Source: Avedoeria sp964651245
GTDB taxonomy: Bacteria; Chloroflexota; Anaerolineae; Epilineales; Epilineaceae
Direction: 5' to 3'
Length of the DNA: 64,000 nt
Assembly (NCBI GenBank): GCA_964651245.1
Contig: CAZYVI010000018.1
Span: forward strand, 36,158 to 100,157
Both the position numbers and the translations under genes were made by a program. Of this stretch, positions 25,993-35,400 are shown one piece after another. Below the pieces are notes generated by a model that was not told the origin of the DNA, ran no database searches, and was given only the letters and a program-made list of their open reading frames with translations. Positions within the stretch are counted from its first letter, which is position 1. Every line of letters starts with the position of its first letter.

Positions 25993-26891
25993 CCGACACC
26001 CTGGGCGACATCGCCGCCCGCCTGATGGCCCTGCGCCCGGGCGACGTGCTCGACATCGTGCTCGTCGCGGCCCTGGTGTACGCGATGCTCTACGTGGTGC
26101 GCGGCACGCGCGCCGTCCGGCTGCTGCGGGGTATTCTCCTGTTGGCGCTGGTGTACTTCGTGGTCCGCAACGCGGCCGCGCTCGAGCTGCGGGCCTTCGA
26201 GACCGTGTCGCGGGTGCTGCTGCAGGGCGTCATCGTCGCGGTCCCGGTGATCTTCCAGCCGGAGCTGCGCCGGGCCATCGACCGGCTGGGGGGGACGCGC
26301 TTGCTCGTCGGCCGTCAGGCCGAGCTCGTCGGCAGCCCGCTCGTGGTGCGCACGATCACCCATGCGGCCTGTAGCCTGTCGGAGCGGGGACACGGCGCCC
26401 TCATCGTCATCGAGCGGGCCGTCGCGCTCGACGACCTCGTCGAGAACGGCCTGCAGCTCGACGCCAAGGTGTCGGCCGACCTGCTGCTGCAGATCTTCTA
26501 CCCCCACACGCCGCTGCACGACGGGGCGGTCGTCGTGCGCGGCGACCGCGTCGCCGCCGCGCGCGTCGTCCTCCCGATCGGCGACCTGCCGTCGCCGGAC
26601 GAGACGCTGGGCACGCGGCACGTCGCCGCGATGGCGATCAGCGAGCGCTCCGATGCGCTCGTCGTGGCGGTGTCCGAGGAGACGTCGACGATCTCGCTGG
26701 CCAGCGACGGCCGGCTTACCCGGCACCTCGACGAAAGCAGCCTGTCGAGCCTTCTCACCACCGGCCTCGTCGGCCGGGGCGCGCCGCCACCGGCGGCGCG
26801 GCTGTGGCGGCGCGCGCGCGGCCTGGCGCCCCGCTGGCTGCGGCGGGCGCTGCGACGCCGCGCGGCGGGCGCCGGGGCGGGGTCACGCTGA
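25989..26891 (+). CDS. cdaA: Diadenylate cyclase CdaA
   Basis: This 300-residue membrane enzyme makes cyclic di-AMP from two ATP. Three N-terminal hydrophobic helices (residues ~20-90) precede the DAC domain. The DGA motif is at residues 178-180 in TPLHDGAVVV. The second motif, usually RHR in GTRHRAA, reads RHV here (residues 210-212, GTRHVAAMAISE). The surrounding SEETSTISLASDGRL is normal for CdaA. A basic Arg/Ala-rich tail ends the protein. The GTG start overlaps the end of a short upstream ORF. The next gene, encoding the YbbR-domain regulator CdaR, overlaps by one base (TGATG), the usual cdaA-cdaR arrangement. Confidence 0.92.
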   Translation: MTDTLGDIAARLMALRPGDVLDIVLVAALVYAMLYVVRGTRAVRLLRGILLLALVYFVVRNAAALELRAFETVSRVLLQGVIVAVPVIFQPELRRAIDRLGGTRLLVGRQAELVGSPLVVRTITHAACSLSERGHGALIVIERAVALDDLVENGLQLDAKVSADLLLQIFYPHTPLHDGAVVVRGDRVAAARVVLPIGDLPSPDETLGTRHVAAMAISERSDALVVAVSEETSTISLASDGRLTRHLDESSLSSLLTTGLVGRGAPPPAARLWRRARGLAPRWLRRALRRRAAGAGAGSR

Positions 26892-28180
26892 TGGTCCGCG
26901 CCTGGCTCGACAGCGCGGGCTCGCTGCTGCTGTCGCTGTTCCTGTCGCTCATGGTGTGGCTGCTGATCAGCGACGCCGACCGTCCGATGCAGACCGTGGC
27001 CGTGCCGGCCAGCGGCGGGCTCGAGCTGGCGTATCAGCGCGTGCCCGACGGCTACGAGGCGACGTCCGCCGCGTCCAGCGTGCGCGTCCTGGTCCGCGGG
27101 GTGCCCGCGGCCGTGGCGGCGTTCGACCCGTCGCGGCTCGACGTCAGCGTCGACGTCGGCCCGATGACGCCGGCAGAGGCGGCCGCCGCGGTCGAGGCCC
27201 CGGTGCGGCGCAGCGTCCGGTGGCGGTGGCACGACGACGTCGGGTTCGCGGCGCGCCATCGGGCGGGCGTGCGGGTCGTGGGCACCGAGCCGGCGACCGT
27301 CCTGGTGCGCCTCGACCCGGTCGTCACCAGCACGCTGCGCGTCGAGGTCGAGCTGGCCACGGGCGGCAGCGGGATCGAGCTCGGCGAGAGTTCGCCCAGC
27401 CCGACGACGGTTCAAGTGAGCGGGCCGCGATCCCGGTTGGCGCGGATCACGCGCGCCGTCGCCCAGATCGACAGCGACGTCCTGGTGGGCGTAGCCGGCG
27501 CACCGCTGGCGGGCCAGCCGCTCGTCGCCCTCGACGCCGGCGGCGCGGTCGTCGAGGGCGTGGTGTTGACGCCGGCGGCGGTCACGGTGTCCGTCGACCC
27601 GCAGTCGTTCGGCTACCGCCTGCCGGTGGTCGTCGAGCCGCGGGGCGACGTGCCGGCCGGCTACGACTGGCGCGGCCTGACGTACGACCCGAAGGAGGTG
27701 CACGTCTTTGGGCCGCGGTCCGGCATCCAGGCCCTGTTGGCCGACGGCAAGGTGAGCGCCGAGCCGGTCGACCTCAGCGCGATCACGCGCACGCTGCGGC
27801 TGAGGGCGCCGCTGGCGCTGCCGCCCGACGTGCACGCGGTCGGTCTGCCCGACGGTCGGATCACGGTGACCGTCCAGGTCGACGTCCTGCCCGGCTCGCA
27901 GCAGTTCACCGTCGACGTCGGCGCCGAGGGGGTCGCGCCCGGCCTGCGGGCCGCGCTCAACCCGCGGTCGGTGCTCGTCGTCCTGCGCGGCGATCGACCG
28001 GTGCTCGACCAGCTGCGTCCCACCGACGTCGAGGCCTTCGTCAGCGTGCGGCGCCTGCCGGCAGGGGTCCACCGCGTCCCGGTCGAGCTCCGGCTGCCCA
28101 GCGGCCTCGAGCGCGTGAGCGTCGCGCCGGAGACGATCGAGGTGCAGATCGAGCCGGCCAGCGGCCGATCCGGCGACTGA
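26891..28180 (+). CDS. cdaR: YbbR-domain protein (CdaR-like)
   Basis: The 429-residue protein has one N-terminal membrane helix (LLLSLFLSLMVWLLIS) and then four YbbR-type beta domains outside the membrane. Typical fragments are DADRPMQTVAVP, TVQVSGPRSRLARI and DPKEVHVFGPRSGIQALL. CdaR modulates the diadenylate cyclase CdaA in Firmicutes; the same adjacency here supports that role. The start ATG at 26891 overlaps the cdaA stop by one base. Confidence 0.88.
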   Translation: MVRAWLDSAGSLLLSLFLSLMVWLLISDADRPMQTVAVPASGGLELAYQRVPDGYEATSAASSVRVLVRGVPAAVAAFDPSRLDVSVDVGPMTPAEAAAAVEAPVRRSVRWRWHDDVGFAARHRAGVRVVGTEPATVLVRLDPVVTSTLRVEVELATGGSGIELGESSPSPTTVQVSGPRSRLARITRAVAQIDSDVLVGVAGAPLAGQPLVALDAGGAVVEGVVLTPAAVTVSVDPQSFGYRLPVVVEPRGDVPAGYDWRGLTYDPKEVHVFGPRSGIQALLADGKVSAEPVDLSAITRTLRLRAPLALPPDVHAVGLPDGRITVTVQVDVLPGSQQFTVDVGAEGVAPGLRAALNPRSVLVVLRGDRPVLDQLRPTDVEAFVSVRRLPAGVHRVPVELRLPSGLERVSVAPETIEVQIEPASGRSGD

Positions 28181-28183
28181 GCC

Positions 28184-29410
28184 GTGGACGCGCTGCTGCT
28201 GCAGCCCTACGACACCGGTTCCCACCGGGCCTGGGCCGACGGCCTCGTCGCCCACTCGCGCCACCGCTGGACGGTCGCGCGGCTGCCGGGACGGTTCTGG
28301 AAGTGGCGCATGCACGGCGCCGCGGTCACCTTCGCCCACGACGCGGCCGCGTCGCCGCGCCGCCCCGACGTCGTCCTGACCACCGACATGCTCGACGTGG
28401 CGACGTGGCGCGCCCTGGCCGGGGACGCGGGCCGGTCGCCGCTGGCGCTCTACATGCACGAGAACCAGCTCGCCTACCCGGCAGCCGCCGTCGACGCACG
28501 CTGGACCCCGTCGCGCCAGCAGCGGGCGGCGCGCCGCGACGCGCACTACGGTTGGCTCAACGTCACCTCGGCGCTGGCGGCGGACGCCGTATGGTGGAAC
28601 TCGGCGCACAACCGCGACGCGTTCCTGTCGGCGCTGCCGCGCTTCGTCCGGCAGTTCCCGGACCACGTCCCGCCGGCGCTCGCCGAGCGGATCGCCGCCA
28701 AGAGCGCGGTCGTGCCGCTGGGGCTCGACCTCGGAGCGGTGACGGCGCGGCCCGCCGACGACGCCGACCGCCCGCCGCGCCTGGTGTGGAATCACCGCTG
28801 GGAGCACGACAAGGACCCCGACGCGTTCGTCGACCTACTGGCCGACCTCGTGGCCGACGGCGTGGCGTTCGACGCGCTGCTGCTGGGCGAGACGTTCGGC
28901 CGCGCGCACCCGGCCCTGGAGCGGGCGCGGGCCGTGCTGGGCCCCCGGGCCGTGCCCGGCGGCTTTCGCGCGGACCGCGCCGCGTACCGGGCGGCGCTGG
29001 CGACCGCGGACGTCGTCGTGTCGACCGCCCGGCACGAGTTCTTCGGCGTGAGCGTGGCCGAGGCCGTCTGGGCCGGCGCCTGGCCGGTGGTGCCGGTGGG
29101 CCTGGGCTACGACGCCTGGCTGCCGGCCTGGTCGGCGCCCCGGGCGCGCCACGACGGACCGGCGGCGCTCCGGGCGCTCGTCGGCGCGGCGCTCGACCGG
29201 GCGGCGACGCCCGACGCGCGGCGCGCCCGGGGCGCCGAGCAGGCGACGTTGCGCGCCGCGCTGGCGCCGTTCGGCTGGCCGAGCATGGCGCCGCGCTACG
29301 ACGCGGCGCTCGCCGCGCTCGCCGGCGTGGGCGCGGCCGCGCCGCGCCGCGCCGGGCCGACCGCGACGCACCGCGTGTCAGCGGTGCCCCCGACGGGTAC
29401 GCGGCCGTGA
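28184..29410 (+). CDS. tRNA-queuosine alpha-mannosyltransferase-like glycosyltransferase (DUF3524)
   Basis: The 408-residue GT4-type enzyme resembles the QTMAN/GTDC1 family, whose animal member mannosylates queuosine in tRNA-Asp. Diagnostic stretches are LALYMHENQLAYP, YGWLNVTSALAADAVWWNSAHNRDAFL and RLVWNHRWEHDKDP in the N-terminal DUF3524 domain, then STARHEFFGVSVAEAVWAGA in the GT-B C-terminal domain. The substrate in bacteria is not established to my knowledge; queuosine-tRNA is the family-based guess. GTG 28184 starts three bases after cdaR, and the stop overlaps the next gene (GTGA), so it is embedded in the cdaA transcript. Confidence 0.82.
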   Translation: MDALLLQPYDTGSHRAWADGLVAHSRHRWTVARLPGRFWKWRMHGAAVTFAHDAAASPRRPDVVLTTDMLDVATWRALAGDAGRSPLALYMHENQLAYPAAAVDARWTPSRQQRAARRDAHYGWLNVTSALAADAVWWNSAHNRDAFLSALPRFVRQFPDHVPPALAERIAAKSAVVPLGLDLGAVTARPADDADRPPRLVWNHRWEHDKDPDAFVDLLADLVADGVAFDALLLGETFGRAHPALERARAVLGPRAVPGGFRADRAAYRAALATADVVVSTARHEFFGVSVAEAVWAGAWPVVPVGLGYDAWLPAWSAPRARHDGPAALRALVGAALDRAATPDARRARGAEQATLRAALAPFGWPSMAPRYDAALAALAGVGAAAPRRAGPTATHRVSAVPPTGTRP

Positions 29411-31491
29411 CGGCGCTCGGCCCGATGCGGACGGGTCCGCGCCCCCGACGGCGACGGCTGGGCCACCGCGCCGCGGCCGCCGCAGCGACGGTGGTCGTCG
29501 CCGTGGTCGTAGGCGTGGTCGGACTGCGGGCCACGGCCGGCGATCCGGCGATGGCCGCGGGGGCGGCACGTGGCCGGACGGCGCCGACCGCGCACGGGCC
29601 CGCCGTCGCCCTCGACGGGCCGCGGGCGGCGACCGCGGCCGCGCTGCCCGGCGAGTGGTCCGCGCCGGCCTGGCCGCTGGGGGCGTCGCCGCGGAGCGAG
29701 CCGTCCCTCGCCACCGACCGTACCGGCGCGGCCCACGCGGTTTGGACCGAGCCCGGCGAGGACCGGCTGGGGCGCGCGACGACGTTCGTCGGCTACGCCG
29801 TGGACGCCGGGCGCGGTTGGACCGCGGAGCGCCTGCCGTGCGGCTGGCCCGAGATCGCGGCGCGCGTCGACTGCAGTTCCCCGACGGTGGCGGTGGATGC
29901 CGCGGGCCTCGTCCACGTCGTCGTGGTCGCGGCCGGCGCGGCCGGCGCCGACATCGTCCACCACGCCCGTCCGGCAGCCGGCGGCCGCTGGACGGCCGGC
30001 CTCCGCGTCAACGACGGCGGTGACGGTGTCCGGCGCAGCGGTCCGGTGGCCGTGGCCGACGCCCTCGGCCAGCTGCACGTGGCCTGGGCGGACGGCGGCG
30101 ACGGCCGCTCCGAGGTCCGCTACCGGCAGCGTCTCGCCGACGGCAGCTGGCGCGACGTCAGCACGATCAACGAGCCCGCCGCCGGCGCCCAAACGGCGCC
30201 GGCGCTGGTCCTGGCCGCCGACGGCACGGTCCACGCGGCGTGGCGCGACGACCGCGACGGGCTGCCGGCGATCTGGACGAGCATGCTGCCCGAGCGCAGC
30301 TTCGTCTGGTGGCCGGATGCGCGCATCTCGGCCGCCGGGCACGCCGCGGCCGGACCGCCGGTCGTCGCCGCGGCCGCCAACGGCGACGTGGTGGCCGCCT
30401 GGGTCAGCCGCGACGGCGACGGCGGCGCGGCGCTCTACGGTGCGCGCCGGCCGGCGGCCGGACCGTATTGGGACCCGGCGCGCGCCGTCGACGTCCAGGC
30501 GCTCGGTCCGCTGGGCGCGCTGGCGCTCGCGCCTCGGCCCGACGGCCGGTTCGTGCTGGCCTGGACCGAGGGCCGACCGGCCGATGTCTGGCGACTCTAT
30601 GCCACCGGCTGGGACGGGCAGGCCGCCAGCGAGGGCCGGCAGCGCTTGGACGGCACGCTCGACGCACCGCGCGCCGCCGCGCCCGCGGTCGCCGCCGGCC
30701 ACGACGGCCGGATGTGGCTCGCCTGGGAGGAGCCGGGGCCGGCGCCGAGCGCGGCCCTGGCGCTCGCGCAGGTCACATGGCCGGGGCCGGAGCGGCCGTG
30801 GCGCGCGGTCGAGGGCGTGCTGGTCCACGCACCGCTGATCGCCGGCTGCCAGGGCGACGGCTACCACATCGTGGCCTGCGACGGCGAGACGGTCGCCACC
30901 GTGCTGGGCGGCGACGAGGCGCTGGCGCGACTTCACGGCGCCTACGTGGCCGCCGAGGGCTGGGCGACGGTCGAGCGGGCCTGCCCGCGGCTCGACGTGC
31001 AGCGCGTCGCGCCGCGTACGCCGCCGTGCCGCCGCGCCGACGCGGCGGTGTTCGGCCGCCTCGAGCGCGACGGGCGGGCGGCCTCGGGCGCGCGGGTCCA
31101 TGTCGGCGCGGCGGCGACGGCGAGCGGGCGTTCCGGCCGCTTCGGTCTGGTGGGCCTGCCGGCGGCCGCCGCGTCGATCACCGCCACCGCGCCGTGTGCC
31201 CTCGACCTCGACGCCGGCGTCGTCGCGCTGCAGCCCGGCCAGCGGCTCGATCTCGGCCGCGGGTCGTTCGTGGGCGGCGACGTGGTGGCCGACTGCGTGA
31301 TCGACGTCCGCGACCTGGTGCGCGTCGCACGCGATGCGCGCGGCGATCTGCGCACCGCCCACGCCTGCAGCGACGTGAACGGCGACGGCACCGTGAACGT
31401 CGCCGACCTCGACGCCGTGCGCCGCAACCTCGGCCGCCGCTGCCCGCAGCCGTGGCTGCCCGTCGAGGGCCGGACGGGAGAACCGCCATGA
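29407..31491 (+). CDS. Secreted beta-propeller protein with C-terminal dockerin-like domain
   Basis: The 694-residue product has an Arg-rich N-terminus and a signal/membrane helix (AAAATVVVAVVVGVVGL). Residues ~80-470 show repeated propeller blades of sialidase/BNR-like pattern (PSLATDRTGAAHAVWTEPGE, PALVLAADGTVHAAWRDDRD, PVVAAAANGDVVAAWVSRDG). A carboxypeptidase-regulatory-like beta domain follows (FGRLERDGRAASGARVHVGA). The end carries a duplicated dockerin-like calcium motif: ADCVIDVRDLVRVARD and CSDVNGDGTVNVADLDAVRR. A short PQPWLPVEGRTGEPP tail closes it. It overlaps both neighbours by 4 bp. Function is unknown; the dockerin may join a surface complex. Confidence 0.78.
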   Translation: MTALGPMRTGPRPRRRRLGHRAAAAAATVVVAVVVGVVGLRATAGDPAMAAGAARGRTAPTAHGPAVALDGPRAATAAALPGEWSAPAWPLGASPRSEPSLATDRTGAAHAVWTEPGEDRLGRATTFVGYAVDAGRGWTAERLPCGWPEIAARVDCSSPTVAVDAAGLVHVVVVAAGAAGADIVHHARPAAGGRWTAGLRVNDGGDGVRRSGPVAVADALGQLHVAWADGGDGRSEVRYRQRLADGSWRDVSTINEPAAGAQTAPALVLAADGTVHAAWRDDRDGLPAIWTSMLPERSFVWWPDARISAAGHAAAGPPVVAAAANGDVVAAWVSRDGDGGAALYGARRPAAGPYWDPARAVDVQALGPLGALALAPRPDGRFVLAWTEGRPADVWRLYATGWDGQAASEGRQRLDGTLDAPRAAAPAVAAGHDGRMWLAWEEPGPAPSAALALAQVTWPGPERPWRAVEGVLVHAPLIAGCQGDGYHIVACDGETVATVLGGDEALARLHGAYVAAEGWATVERACPRLDVQRVAPRTPPCRRADAAVFGRLERDGRAASGARVHVGAAATASGRSGRFGLVGLPAAAASITATAPCALDLDAGVVALQPGQRLDLGRGSFVGGDVVADCVIDVRDLVRVARDARGDLRTAHACSDVNGDGTVNVADLDAVRRNLGRRCPQPWLPVEGRTGEPP

Positions 31492-32450
31492 CGCAGCCGG
31501 ATCCGACCCCCGACCGCGGTCCGGCCCTTGTCGTCCACGGCGGCGCGCTGGGCGACGTCGTGTTGTCGATCGGGCTGCTGCGGCAGCTGGCCGCCGACGG
31601 CGATGTCTGGCTCGTGGCGCCGTGGTCCCTCGCCCAGTGCGTCGCGCGGCTCGTGCCGGGCGTCGCGGCGGTGGACGGCGACCAACCGCGTTGGGCGCGG
31701 CTCTACGCGCCGTCGCTGGCGACCGTCGACGACGACCTGGCGGCGGCGCTCGGCGCAGCGCGGGCGGTGATCTCGTTCGTCGCCCGATCCGACGACCCGT
31801 GGAGCGCGCACCTCGCCCGCCTTGCGCCGCGCGCCGCGCGCGCCTGCGTCTCGCCGCGCCCGCCGGATGGCTGGGACGGCCATGTCACCGCGTGGCAGGC
31901 GCGCGCGCTGGCCGATCAGGGCATCGCCGTGCTCCCTTGGGCCGCTTCGGCCCCGCCACCGGCGCCGCGCGCGCTCGACGCGTCGGCGCCGATCGTCCTC
32001 CATCCGGGCAGCGGCGCGCTGGCCAAGTGCTGGCCGCCCGAGCGCTTCGCCGCGCTGGCCGAGGCGCTGCAGGCGGACGGGCGGACGGTCGTCGTCGTCC
32101 TGGGCGACGCCGAGCGGGAGCGCTGGCGCGAGGGCGAGCTGCGGCGCTGGCGGGCGGCCTTCGACGTGCGGTTCCCGCCGTCACCGTCCGCCTTGGCCGA
32201 GCGGCTCGGGACGGCGGCCGGCTTCGTCGGGAACGACAGCGGGCCGACCCACCTGGCGGCCGCGCTCGGCGTGCCGACGGTGGCGCTGTTCGGCCCGACG
32301 CCGCCCGCGCGCTGGCGCCCGGTCGGCGCCGCGGTCACCGTCGTCGCGCCGAGCGAGCCGCAGCCGATGGCCTGGCTCGACGTCGCCTCGGCGGTCGCCG
32401 CCGTGCGCGGCGCGCTGGCTGCGGCCGCTAGGACCGACGCTGCGCGCTAG
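31488..32450 (+). CDS. GT9-family glycosyltransferase (ADP-heptose:LPS transferase-like)
   Basis: This 320-residue GT-B enzyme belongs to glycosyltransferase family 9. It begins ALVVHGGALGDVVLSIGLLRQL, the family's acceptor-side start. The donor site has IVLHPGSGALAKCWPPERFAAL and FVGNDSGPTHLAAALGVPTVALFGPTPPARW. Family members add heptose or related sugars to envelope glycans. No other lipopolysaccharide genes are near, so the acceptor is more likely a cell-wall or lipid glycan. ATG 31488 has GGGAG upstream and overlaps the previous stop (ATGA). A large hairpin covers its 3' end. Confidence 0.88.
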   Translation: MTQPDPTPDRGPALVVHGGALGDVVLSIGLLRQLAADGDVWLVAPWSLAQCVARLVPGVAAVDGDQPRWARLYAPSLATVDDDLAAALGAARAVISFVARSDDPWSAHLARLAPRAARACVSPRPPDGWDGHVTAWQARALADQGIAVLPWAASAPPPAPRALDASAPIVLHPGSGALAKCWPPERFAALAEALQADGRTVVVVLGDAERERWREGELRRWRAAFDVRFPPSPSALAERLGTAAGFVGNDSGPTHLAAALGVPTVALFGPTPPARWRPVGAAVTVVAPSEPQPMAWLDVASAVAAVRGALAAAARTDAAR

Positions 32451-32468
32451 GCGCACGGCGTCGGTCCT
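32430..32468. terminator. Large inverted repeat between convergent genes
   Basis: An 11-bp perfect stem (32430-32440 with 32458-32468) continues into a 5-bp inner stem (32441-32445 with 32451-32455) around a GCTAG loop. It overlaps the end of the GT9 gene and precedes the stop of the VWA gene on the other strand. No U-tract is present on either side, so a bidirectional or Rho-assisted terminator is likely. Confidence 0.5.
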
Positions 32469-32480
32469 GGCGGCCAGACG

Positions 32481-35400
32481 TCACCGCTTCGCCCAGTAGC
32501 CCGCCGCCGGGCACGGCACGGTGCGGGCCAGCTGGGCGTAGATCGAGCGCAGCCGGTCCGGGTCCGGCGCGCCGAAGAAGCGGGTGGCCGCCCCGGCCAT
32601 GGCCTGCAGCGTCGGCGCGTCCATGTCCGGTCCGACGCCGACGACGAACACGCCGAGGCCCATCCGCCGCGCCGCGCCGGCCGCGGCGATGACGGCGCTG
32701 GCCGGCACCGGGTTGGCCTTGCCGTCGGACAGCACGACCATCGCGCGGTTGCGCTCGGGGCGGCCGCGCACGCTCAGCTCGGCCGCGGCGGCGTCGATGC
32801 CGGCGTCGACGCGCGAGCGGGGGGCGAGCGCGACGCGGCGCAGGGCGCTCACCAGCCGGCGGCGCTCGCTGGTCAGCTCTTGGAGGGTCACGGCGCGGCT
32901 GTTGAAGGCGATGATCGCCGCCCGGTCGCCCCCGGCCACCAGCCGCAGGCCGTCGAGGAACGTCCAGACGGCGTCGATCGCGGCGTCGATCTTCTGTTGG
33001 CCCGATGGCGTCAGCTCGGCCATGCTCGTCGACGCGTCGAGCACCAGCACGATGTCGCTGTAGACGTTCTTGGGCGGGCACGACTCGTTCACGGCCAGGG
33101 GCAGGTAGATCGTCGCCGGTCGGCCGAGCGCACGGGCCGTCGCCGTCGCCGCGCGAGGCGTGGCGGTGGGCGGCGACGGCGTGCGGCTGGCCGCGAGCGT
33201 GCCGGTGGCGGTCGCGTCGGCCGGCGGCGTCACGGTGCTCGACGGCGCCGCTGGCACGGACGTCGCCGACGGCGGCTCCGGGCCGCTCGCCGTGGCGGTG
33301 GGCGGCCCGGGCGTGGCGCTCACGGCCGTCGACGCCACGGTCGCCGACGCCGTCGGTGACGCGGTCGGCGGCGCGGCGGTGGCGGGGACCTCGGCCGTCG
33401 CCGTGGGGGGCGCCGTCGGCGGCGCGGCCGACGGTTCCGGCGCCGTGGCCGATGGCGCCGCGGGCGGCGTCGGTGGCTCGGCAGGCCACGGCGGCGCGGC
33501 CAGGCGCGCCAGCGACAGCCCGGCGTCCCACTGCGCGGCGGCCACCAGCGCCCCGCTCACTTGAACGGCGTTGCGCTTCTCGGGCCAGCCGGCCGGCCAA
33601 AGCGCGGTCGTCGCCAGCGCCGGGCTCGTGCCGTCGCCGATGTCCAGCAGCGACAGCCCGCCGCCGGCCGCCACCGCCCGCGTGCCGCCGGCCGCCAGAC
33701 CCACGGCCGGGTGGGGGAGGTCGAGCCGTCCGAGCTCGCGCGGCGGAACCCCGTGCGCCTCGAGGGCCACGACGCGCCCCTCGGCCGACACGAGCGCCAC
33801 GTCGCCGACGACGGCGAGCCCGAACAGGCTGCGCTCGGACAGCGGCAGGTCGATCGTCGCCGCCGTGCGCGCCGTGACCGTGCCCTCCGCGCCGAGGTCG
33901 AGCACCAGCAGCATCGGCCGCCGCTCCGGTCGGCCGCACAGCACGTACAGCCGCGTGCCGGCGCTGGCCAGGGCGAGCGTGGCGCCCGGCAGATCGAGCT
34001 GCGCCACGACCCGCGGCGCCCGCGGATCGGCCGCGTCCAAGACCACCAGCTGCCGCGGTTCGAGGCCGACCGCCACGAAGCGGCCGCTGGCCACGAGCGC
34101 GCTCGCCCGCGGCGCCGGCTCGGCAAGGGCGCCGATCCAGCGCGGTAGCAGCGGGTCGGTCAAGTCGACGAGGTGGACCATCGCCCGGGTGCCGGCGTCG
34201 GCCGCATAGGCGATGTCGCCGACGACGGTGACGTCGACGAGCTCGGCCTCGCCGACCCAGCTGCCGATCTCGCGCGGACCACCGTCGGCGGCGGCGTCGA
34301 CGACCCGCAGGCCGCTGCGCCCGGCCGCCACGACGGCGTAGCGGCCGCGCTGCCACGCGACCCCGTAGGCGTGCCAGGCCTCGTCGAGGCTGCCAAGCGG
34401 CTGCGCGGCGCCGTCGGCGGCCGCGGCGAGCACCTCGAGGCCGCGGTAAGCGCGCCGGCCGCCCAGCAGGTCGGCGTGGTTGGCGACGTAGACCCGCGCC
34501 GGCGTGGCGTCCAGCGCGGCGATGAAGCCGTCGACGGCCGTGGCGCCCAGGAAGCGCGGCGTCGTGGGTTGCGACACGTCGATCGCGCTGACCTCGAGCC
34601 CGGACGCCACGTAGACGCGGTCGCCGCCGACCGCCAGCGGCCGCGCGCCCGTCGCCTGGACGCCCGACATCACCCGCACGCCGCCGCGCGGCACCGGCGG
34701 CCCGCCGCCGCTGAGGTCGTAGGAGCGCAGGTCGCCGGTATCCTGGACGAGATAGAGCCAGTCGCCCGCCACCCCAAGGCCGCGCACCGGGCTGGCCACC
34801 AGCGCCTTGGTCTGCAGCGTCTGCAGCCCCGCCGGGCCCGTGATGTCGACGACGTGCAGCGCGACGCCGCCGCCATCGAGCGACGCGTCGACCGCGACGT
34901 ACGCCACGCCGCCGGCCGCGGCGACCGGGCCCGCCCGCCCGCCGAACGCGGCGCTGCCGACGACGGTCGGCGTCTCCTCGGGCGCGGCGCGTACGACGCG
35001 GCAGCCGCTGCCGCCGCAGGCCACGACCCGGTCGCCGGCCACCGCGAGCGACGACGCCTCGCCGTCGAGGTGGGCGATCGGCTGCGGGGCCGTCGGCTCG
35101 GCCACCTCGACCACGGCCAGGCCGGCCGCGCCGAGGGCGACGAAGGCGCGCCCGCCCGCCCAGACGACGTCGACGACCGTCGCGCCCAACAGGCCGGTGC
35201 GGCCGATCACCCGCGGCCGGTTGTCGACGGTCAGATCGACGATCCACAGCGATTCCGCGACGCCTAGCGCCGCCAGCCGACCGGCGACCGCCACCGCCGT
35301 CGGCGCCCCACCGAGCTGCGCCACGCGCTGCCAGCCAGACGACGCGTCCGGTTCCGCGTCACCCGCGGCGCGCGCACGGCGGCCGTCAGCCGCGCCGGAT

